Source of the DNA: Glycomyces harbinensis
GTDB taxonomy: Bacteria; Actinomycetota; Actinomycetes; Mycobacteriales; Micromonosporaceae
Direction of reading: 5' to 3'
Assembly: GCF_900101745.1 (NCBI RefSeq)
Contig: NZ_FNAD01000013.1
Span: 62,001 to 126,000, forward strand
Length of the DNA: 64,000 nt
Below the pieces are notes generated by a model, which had not been told where the DNA came from, searched no databases, and worked only from the letters and a program-made list of their open reading frames with translations. Numbering within the stretch: the stretch's first letter is position 1; each line of letters opens with the position of its first letter. Below are positions 58,750 through 64,000 of this stretch, piece after piece. The translations under genes and the position numbers were made by a program.

Positions 58750-60207
58750 ATGCGCCGTCGCACGCTCCTCACCGCGGCCGGAGTCGGCGGCCTGGGGGCC
58801 GCCGCCGTTCCGGCCGCCGCCCAGGCCGACTACTCGACCACCGTCAACCCCGCGACCGACTGGGGCGCCTGGGAGGGCTGGGGCACCTCCCTGTGCTGGT
58901 GGGGCAAGGCCTTCGGCAACCGCAACGACCTGGCCGACATCATGTTCACCCGCAACACCGTCGCCCTCGGCGGCACCTCGCTTCCGGGCCTGGGCATGAA
59001 CATCGTGCGGTACAACGCCGGGGCGTGCTCGTGGAACTCGATCGGCGGCGAGTCGATGGCCGTCTCCCCGAACATGATGCCCTCGCGCCAGATGGAGGGC
59101 TACTGGCTCGACTGGAACTCCAGCGACCCCGCCTCCTCCAGCTGGAACTGGAACGTCGACAGCGCCCAGCGCAACCTCATGTGGAAGGCCCGCGACCGCG
59201 GCGCCAACCTCTTCGAGCTGTTCTCGAACTCGCCGATGTGGTGGATGTGCGCCAACCACAACCCCGCCGGCGGCGCCGACGGCAACGCCGACAACCTCCA
59301 GTCCTGGAACCGCCAGCAGCACGCGGTCTACATGGCCACGGTCGCGAAGTACGCGCACGACAACTGGGGCGTCGACTTCGACTACGTCGACCCCTTCAAC
59401 GAGCCGATCGCGAACTGGTGGACGGCCGCCGGCACCCAGGAGGGCTGCCACTTCAACGTCGCCACCCAGTCGATCGTCATCGACCACCTCCGCACCGAGC
59501 TCAACGCGCGCGGCCTGAGCTCGATGCCCATCACCGCCTCCGACGAGTCCCTGTACGACCAGGCCGTCAGCACCTGGAACGGCCTGACCTCCTCGGCGAA
59601 GAGCAAGGTCGCCAAGGTCAACGTCCACGGCTACCAGTACGAGGGCGGCCGGCGCGACTCGGTCTACAGCGCCGTCCGCGCCGCCGGGAAGACCCTGTGG
59701 AACTCCGAGTACGGCGAGAGCGACGGCTCCGGCCTGCGCCTGGCCCGCAACCTCAACCTCGACTTCCGCTGGCTCCACCCCACGGCCTGGTGCTACTGGC
59801 AGGTCCTCGACGGCGGCGGCTGGGGCCTGATCCAGGCCGACAACGAGACCGGCACGCTCGGCGCGGTCAACCCCAAGTACTACGTCTACGCGCAGTACGC
59901 CCGCCACATCCGCCCCGGCATGAGGATCATCGACGGCGGCGAGGGCAACACCATCGCCGCCTACGACGCCGCCGCCCGCAAGCTCGTGCTCGTCACGACC
60001 AACTACGGCACGGCGCAGACCATCACGTACGACCTGGCGGCGTTCGGCACCGTCCCGAACCAGACCGCCACGCGCTGGTCCACGCAGACGAACGGCTCGG
60101 AGCTCTACCGCAGCCACAGCGACACCGCGGTCTCGGGCAAGCGCTTCTCCAGGGCCTTCCCGGCCAACACGGTGCAGACCTTCGAGATCAACAACGTGGT
60201 GCGGTGA
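58750..60207 (+). CDS. Secreted GH30 glycosidase (endo-beta-1,6-galactanase-like)
   Basis: A 485-aa extracellular enzyme with a twin-arginine signal (MRRRTLLTAAGVGGLGAAAV). The GH30 barrel and beta-sandwich show WEGWGTSLCWWGKAFG, GMNIVRYNAGACSWNSIGG, FELFSNSPMWWM, acid/base Glu218 in DYVDPFNEPIANWW, and nucleophile Glu320 in LWNSEYGESDG. These follow the GH30 subfamily 5 pattern of fungal and actinomycete endo-beta-1,6-galactanases, acting on type II arabinogalactan side chains. The subfamily call is from motif memory, not from alignment. GGAGA precedes the ATG. Confidence 0.88.
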   Translation: MRRRTLLTAAGVGGLGAAAVPAAAQADYSTTVNPATDWGAWEGWGTSLCWWGKAFGNRNDLADIMFTRNTVALGGTSLPGLGMNIVRYNAGACSWNSIGGESMAVSPNMMPSRQMEGYWLDWNSSDPASSSWNWNVDSAQRNLMWKARDRGANLFELFSNSPMWWMCANHNPAGGADGNADNLQSWNRQQHAVYMATVAKYAHDNWGVDFDYVDPFNEPIANWWTAAGTQEGCHFNVATQSIVIDHLRTELNARGLSSMPITASDESLYDQAVSTWNGLTSSAKSKVAKVNVHGYQYEGGRRDSVYSAVRAAGKTLWNSEYGESDGSGLRLARNLNLDFRWLHPTAWCYWQVLDGGGWGLIQADNETGTLGAVNPKYYVYAQYARHIRPGMRIIDGGEGNTIAAYDAAARKLVLVTTNYGTAQTITYDLAAFGTVPNQTATRWSTQTNGSELYRSHSDTAVSGKRFSRAFPANTVQTFEINNVVR

Positions 60208-60297
60208 CCGCATGACACGGTGGGGCCCGGGGCGCCCTTGCGGACACCGGGGCGGCCCCGGGCCCCACCGCCCGGAGCCGTCCCGGCCCCGCGCCGA

Positions 60298-60924
60298 TCA
60301 CGCCACCAGGTCGTCGATCGCGGCGTCGGCCCGCGCGAACAGCTCCCGGTAGTGCCGGTCGCGCCCGGCCCCCGCCAGCCCCTTCGCCTCGCTGTCGTAC
60401 AGGACCGCCGTGCGCGTGTCCATCACGCCGCAGTACTCCGAGACGCCCCGGCGCAGCGTGCCGTCCAGGAGGCTCCTGACGAGATCCGCGTTCGGATCGT
60501 CCTCGGGCAGCCCTGCCAGCGCCAGCCACAGCATCCGCTTGCCCCGCATGGGGGACTCGCGGCGCCCGTACGCCAGGCCGTGGTTCCAGACCCGGTCGAA
60601 CCAGCCCTTCATCAACGCGGGCAGCCCGAACCACCAGACCGGGAAGACCGGGACGACGAGGTCGGCCGCGTGCACGCGCGCGATGTGGCGGTGCACCTCC
60701 TCGGTGTAGACCTTGTCCCGGTTCGAGTAGTCCGGCTCGTCGGCCCGGCTGTTGCGCGGGTCGAAGCCCTCGGCGTGGAGGTCGAGCAGGTCGACGCGGT
60801 ACCCGGCGCCCTCCAGGCGCTTCGCGGCCCGCTCGGCCACGGCCGCGGTGAGCGCGTCGGAGCGGTGGTGGGACACGACGACGAGGGCGGTCGGTTCGTT
60901 CTCGGCGGGAAGGTCTCGGTTCAT
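60298..60924 (-). CDS. Flavodoxin-fold NAD(P)H quinone reductase
   Basis: A 208-aa protein of the flavodoxin-2 (PF02525) family that reduces quinones or nitro-compounds with FMN/FAD. The beta-alpha start TALVVVSHHRSDALTAAVAERAAKRLEGAGYRVDLLDLHAEGFDP, the flavin loop FPVWWFGLPALMKGWFDRVWNHGLAYG and GKRMLWLALAGLPE are typical of KefF/YwrO-like members. A long divergent gap to the AraC gene (80 bp) suggests possible regulation by it; AraC-type genes often flank such reductases. Confidence 0.9.
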   Translation of the reverse strand: MNRDLPAENEPTALVVVSHHRSDALTAAVAERAAKRLEGAGYRVDLLDLHAEGFDPRNSRADEPDYSNRDKVYTEEVHRHIARVHAADLVVPVFPVWWFGLPALMKGWFDRVWNHGLAYGRRESPMRGKRMLWLALAGLPEDDPNADLVRSLLDGTLRRGVSEYCGVMDTRTAVLYDSEAKGLAGAGRDRHYRELFARADAAIDDLVA

Positions 60925-61004
60925 ACGACCAGTACAGCGCCGTCGTCGTGGACGAACCATGGTCGAGAGCCGGAACTTCCTTTGCGATCGTCTACGCTCG
61001 GCGC

Positions 61005-61913
61005 ATGGACCCGTTCAGCGACATGCTCGGCGGCATCCGCGCCGAGCGGGCCGCGGTCAACCGCGCCGCGCTCGAGCCCGCCTGGAAGATCCGCTTCGGC
61101 GACGGCGCGCCGCTGACCATGCTCACCATCGTGAGCGGCCGGGGCCGGCTCGTGCTGCACGACGGCGCCGAGTTCGAGGTCGCCGCGGGCGACACCGCGA
61201 TCATCCTCGGCCCCGAGCCGTTCCACCTCGCCGACCTCGACGCCACCGCTGACAGCGTCGGCCGCACCTACCTGGTCTCCTGCTTCGACCAGGAGGCCGA
61301 CCGCGAACCGAAACAGGACGCGAACGGTTCCACCACGCTCGTCGTGGGCGCCTACCGCGGCCTCAAGCCCCGCCACGAGCGGCTGCTGAAGGCGCTCCCG
61401 CCCGTGATCGTCCTCAACGAGGCCGTCGAGGACGTGGTCTGGCTCCAGGCCCTGGACGAGGCGCTGGCCCGCCGGTCCCGGCCCGGCGGCCGGGCCCTGG
61501 TCGACCGCGTCCTCGACTGGGGACTCATCTGCACCCTGAGCTGCTGGTTCGACATACAGGGCGCGAAGGCGCCCGCCTGGTACCTCGGCGCGCTCGACCC
61601 GGTGGCCGGGCCCGCGCTCGAAGCGGTCCACCGGCGCCCGGGGGAGCGGTGGACCGTGGGCGCGCTGGCCGCCGTCGCGGGCGTCTCCCGAGCCCACTTC
61701 GCCAAGCGCTTCACCGAGGTCATGGGCCAGCCGCCGCTGGCCTATCTCACCGAATGGCGGATGTGCCTGGCCGAGGACCTGCTCGCCGACCCCGACCGGG
61801 CCGTCGCCGAAGTGGCCCGAGAGGTCGGCTACGCGGACCCGTTCGCCTTCAGCACCGCCTTCAAGCGGCTCCACGGCGCGAGCCCCAGCGCCTACCGGTC
61901 CAAGATCCCCTAG
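61005..61913 (+). CDS. AraC-family regulator with N-terminal cupin
   Basis: A 302-aa regulator: a cupin-like sensor domain (GRGRLVLHDGAEFEVAAGDTAIILGPEPFHLADLD) and two C-terminal helix-turn-helices (WTVGALAAVAGVSRAHFAKRFTEVMGQPPLAYLTEWRM; VAEVAREVGYADPFAFSTAFKRLHGASPSAYR). TACGCT (60993-60998) lies 6 nt before the ATG and there is no ribosome site, predicting a leaderless mRNA. It is divergent from the quinone reductase gene, its probable target. Its TAG stop is shared with the convergent next gene through CTAG. Confidence 0.92.
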   Translation: MDPFSDMLGGIRAERAAVNRAALEPAWKIRFGDGAPLTMLTIVSGRGRLVLHDGAEFEVAAGDTAIILGPEPFHLADLDATADSVGRTYLVSCFDQEADREPKQDANGSTTLVVGAYRGLKPRHERLLKALPPVIVLNEAVEDVVWLQALDEALARRSRPGGRALVDRVLDWGLICTLSCWFDIQGAKAPAWYLGALDPVAGPALEAVHRRPGERWTVGALAAVAGVSRAHFAKRFTEVMGQPPLAYLTEWRMCLAEDLLADPDRAVAEVAREVGYADPFAFSTAFKRLHGASPSAYRSKIP

Positions 61914-62542
61914 TCGCCCAGGGCCGCTTCGCGTTCGGTGCGCCAGTTCCGCAAGTAGGGCTTGGCGGCGTCGGCCGCGTGGGCCGTTCGGACCGCCTTC
62001 GCCGCGGCGGCGAACGCATTGAGCTCCGGCTCGTCCAACCGCCACCCGTAGGGGTAGAGGAAGTGCTTGTGGAAGTGGTCCATCCACAGCAGCACCAGGT
62101 CGTCGTGCGATTCCAGGACCATCTCGACCCTCCGGGAGCCGCGCTCGTGGCTCTCGATCTCCCAACCGCCCTCCTCGCGGGGCGTCGCGGTGAAGTCGGG
62201 GTCGTAGTGCCAGTTCCAGCGCCCTCCCTGCTCGCGGGGAGGGAAGCGGTCGTGCGCCGCCAGCACGGCGGCGAGCGCCGCCGGGGTCCACGGCGCGGGG
62301 AAGTACGTCGACAGGGCCGCGTCGAGCTCCGTCCGGGTCAGGTCCGCGCCCTGGCCCTGCCCGGCGAGCGCTTCACCGAGGACCTTCGCCGCGAGCGACG
62401 GAGCGCCGTCGTCCACGAGGGCGACGTGCAGTTGGAGGGCGCGCGTGAAGCGCTGGTGGTGGGCCGGGGACGCGAACGGGGGCAGCGGGATCGATGCCAC
62501 CGCGGGGCGGCCCCACGGGACCGAGGGATCAGGTGTGCGCAT
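61910..62542 (-). CDS. Hypothetical protein
   Basis: A 210-aa soluble protein rich in Trp and His (LVLLWMDHFHKHFLYPYGWRLDEPELNAF; GGRWNWHYDPDF). No signal or membrane helix, and no recognised family. The ATG at 62542 was chosen because CATGAT sits 6 nt upstream as a possible -10 (leaderless); a start 27 nt earlier is the alternative. Its stop codon overlaps the AraC stop head-to-head (CTAG). Confidence 0.7.
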   Translation of the reverse strand: MRTPDPSVPWGRPAVASIPLPPFASPAHHQRFTRALQLHVALVDDGAPSLAAKVLGEALAGQGQGADLTRTELDAALSTYFPAPWTPAALAAVLAAHDRFPPREQGGRWNWHYDPDFTATPREEGGWEIESHERGSRRVEMVLESHDDLVLLWMDHFHKHFLYPYGWRLDEPELNAFAAAAKAVRTAHAADAAKPYLRNWRTEREAALGD

Positions 62543-62629
62543 CGGCCCATCATGCCCGTCGGAGACCACCCGTCCCAGGGCGCGCAGGCGAGTAGGGTGG
62601 GACCGTCCTCAACCTGAAAGGGGTTTCAC

Positions 62630-63631
62630 GTGAGCGTCAGCGTGCTGTTCATCGGCGGTACCGGCCGGATCTCCACCTCGTGCGTGCGGGAGGCGGTCGC
62701 CCAGGGCATGGACGTCACCGTCCTCAACCGGGGCAAGACCAGCGAGCGCGCACTGCCCCCCGGCGTGACGACGATCGCGGCCGACGTCAACGACCCCGAG
62801 TCGGTCCGCGCCGCCCTCGGCGACGCCTCCTTCGACGCGGTCGTCAACTGGGTCAACTTCACTCCCGCGCAGGTGCAGCGCGACATCGACCTGTTCTCCG
62901 GCCGGTGCGGCCAGTACCTGTTCATCAGCTCGGCCTCGGCCTACCAGACCCCGCCCACGCACCTGCCCGTCGTCGAGTCCACGCCGCTGAAGAACCCCTT
63001 CTGGCAGTACTCGCGCGACAAGATCGCCTGCGAGGAGCTGCTGACCGCCGCCTACCGCGACGACGACTTCCCGATGACGATCATCCGCCCCTCGCACACC
63101 TACGACGAGACCCTGCTGCCCTTCGACGGCGGCTGGACCGTGGTCGACCGCATGCGCAAGGGCAAGCCTGTCGTCGTGCACGGCGACGGCACCTCACTGT
63201 GGACGATCACCCACAGCCGCGACTTCGCGGTCGGCTTCACCGGCCTCCTCGGCAAGGAGGCCGCCGTCGGCGAGGCCTTCCACATCACCGGCGACGAGGC
63301 GCCCACCTGGAACCAGATCTTCGCCTACGTCGCCGACGCCGCGGGCGTCGAGGAGCTGAACCTGGTCCACGTGCCCTCCGACGCCATCGCCGCGGCCGAC
63401 CCGAACTGGGGCGCCGGCCTCCTCGGCGACAAGGCGCACTCGATGGTCTTCGACAACGCCAAGGTCAAAGCCCTCGTCCCCGAGTTCGGCCGCAACACCA
63501 CGCCGTACAAGCTCGGCGCGCGGGAGCTGATCGCCTGGTACGACGCCCACCCGGAGCAGCAGGTCGTCGACCCGGAGGTCGACGACCTGATGGACCGCCT
63601 CGCCGAGCGCTACGCGCCCCGGCCGCTGTAG
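62630..63631 (+). CDS. NAD-dependent epimerase/dehydratase (SDR family)
   Basis: A 333-aa extended SDR. The Rossmann motif is LFIGGTGRISTSCVREA (the GxxGxxG pattern), SSASAYQ carries the catalytic Ser/Thr region and YSRDKIACEELL gives the Tyr-x-x-x-Lys pair. The ITGDEAPTWNQIF region closes the sugar-nucleotide-like pocket. Family members epimerise or dehydrate sugar nucleotides or similar substrates; the specific substrate is unknown. GAAAGGGG precedes the GTG start, with TAGGGT at 62593-62598 as a possible -10. Confidence 0.9.
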   Translation: MSVSVLFIGGTGRISTSCVREAVAQGMDVTVLNRGKTSERALPPGVTTIAADVNDPESVRAALGDASFDAVVNWVNFTPAQVQRDIDLFSGRCGQYLFISSASAYQTPPTHLPVVESTPLKNPFWQYSRDKIACEELLTAAYRDDDFPMTIIRPSHTYDETLLPFDGGWTVVDRMRKGKPVVVHGDGTSLWTITHSRDFAVGFTGLLGKEAAVGEAFHITGDEAPTWNQIFAYVADAAGVEELNLVHVPSDAIAAADPNWGAGLLGDKAHSMVFDNAKVKALVPEFGRNTTPYKLGARELIAWYDAHPEQQVVDPEVDDLMDRLAERYAPRPL

Positions 63632-64000
63632 ACCTTAAGTCCCGCACCAGTTCCCAGCCGTCCGCCACGAGGGCCGAGCCGTCATGCACGACGGCTCGGC
63701 CCTCGCGGACCTTGACCTTGTCGACGTACACGCCCCGGCCCTGGTAGGCCGGGTCGGCCGTGTACCGCCAGCGCAGGAACATCGTCCCGTCGGGCACCTG
63801 CGCGCCCGCCTTGATCCACTGGCGCCCCGAGAACCCGGAGAACCGGCCGTCGGTCTCCCAGTGGTGGTCCTCGGTGCGCAGGTCCAGCGGCACCGGCGTC
63901 CACGCCTCGCCGTCCGGGCTCGCCTCCAGCGCGGCCACGTCCGTCGCCTCGGTGTCATACCAGAGCGCGAACGACGCCTCGGCGTCCAGGCTCGCCGTCG
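63465..64000 (-). CDS. C-terminal part of a secreted protein, M6 immune-inhibitor-A-like (5' end beyond window)
   Basis: About 178 codons of an open frame entering from the right edge. Its visible beta-sandwich (SLDAEASFALWYDTEATDV, EASPDGEAWTPV, GTMFLRWRYTADPAYQGRGVYVDKVKV) resembles the C-terminal MAM-like domain of M6 immune inhibitor A peptidases. The frame then runs 167 bp antisense into the epimerase gene, ending in an arginine-rich tail that looks non-biological. In the neighbouring frame a stop lies at about 63635, so a one-base frameshift or sequencing error near 63640-63660 is likely and the true end may be there. Confidence 0.5.
   Translation of the reverse strand, partial: TASLDAEASFALWYDTEATDVAALEASPDGEAWTPVPLDLRTEDHHWETDGRFSGFSGRQWIKAGAQVPDGTMFLRWRYTADPAYQGRGVYVDKVKVREGRAVVHDGSALVADGWELVRDLRSTAAGARSARRGGPSGRRPPGRRPAAPGGRRTRRSAPARRACTAWCCGRTRGRGL

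Overview
This is a 64-kb stretch of a high-GC Gram-positive (actinomycete) chromosome. Signs are strong GC bias at third codon positions, many GTG starts and one TTG start, twin-arginine and lipobox signal peptides, mycothiol-era families (TIGR02569-like kinase, DUF4132, GlxA-like AraC) and sugar ABC transporters encoded without their ATPase, as in Streptomyces-type genomes that share one MsiK ATPase. The family is uncertain; Glycomycetaceae or a neighbouring group is my low-confidence guess. No rRNA, tRNA, CRISPR array, phage or complete insertion sequence was seen. About two thirds of the window is plant-polysaccharide catabolism.

Layout. (1) 1-4.1 kb: a minus-strand locus of LacI repressor, FAD oxidoreductase and a sugar-binding lipoprotein cut by the window edge, divergent from a secreted five-bladed-propeller (GH43-like) protein. 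The intergenic region holds a perfect 32-bp palindrome. A 164-bp foldback (MITE-like) element lies between the repressor and the oxidoreductase and supplies the repressor's stop codon. (2) 5.2-8.8 kb: a membrane protein, a lipoprotein and a secreted type-B carboxylesterase. (3) 8.9-21.96 kb: two divergent operons. Minus: GH36 alpha-galactosidase, SGNH esterase, enolase-superfamily enzyme, secreted GH27 alpha-galactosidase. Plus: two ABC permeases, GH95, CE7-type deacetylase, sugar-binding lipoprotein. All enzymes of this set except GH27 lack signal peptides, so an acetylated, galactosylated and probably fucosylated oligosaccharide is likely imported and finished inside the cell. ROK and LacI regulators follow. 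(4) 24.5-28.7 kb: a polyol (mannitol/sorbitol-type) ABC operon with a zinc polyol dehydrogenase. (5) 29.6-34.5 kb: GH4 plus BadF-type sugar kinase, a ROK regulator, and a divergent secreted GH5 endoglucanase. Promoters upstream of GH4 and GH5 share a TAG-N9-CTA operator-like element.

(6) 34.5-45.1 kb: mostly housekeeping or unknown: a MerR regulator with a divergent membrane-protein target, a ZIP-like transporter, a second small foldback element, DUF4132, a DAO-type oxidase and a membrane M28 peptidase. (7) 45.1-54.2 kb: a pectin-related set: two permeases, divergent binding protein plus an (alpha/alpha)6-barrel hydrolase, a lipid kinase, and a large secreted PL1-F5/8-PL9 pectate lyase. A GCAA-S-CG-R-TTGC site occurs at both the binding-protein promoter and the pectate-lyase promoter. 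(8) 54.4-64 kb: regulators, small membrane proteins, VOC proteins, a secreted GH30 (endo-beta-1,6-galactanase-like), a quinone reductase, an epimerase, and a secreted protein cut by the right edge.

Two expression styles coexist. Carbohydrate operons use strong Shine-Dalgarno sites and overlapping stop/start codons. At least seven non-carbohydrate genes have a -10-like hexamer only 6-7 nt before the start codon, which predicts leaderless mRNAs.
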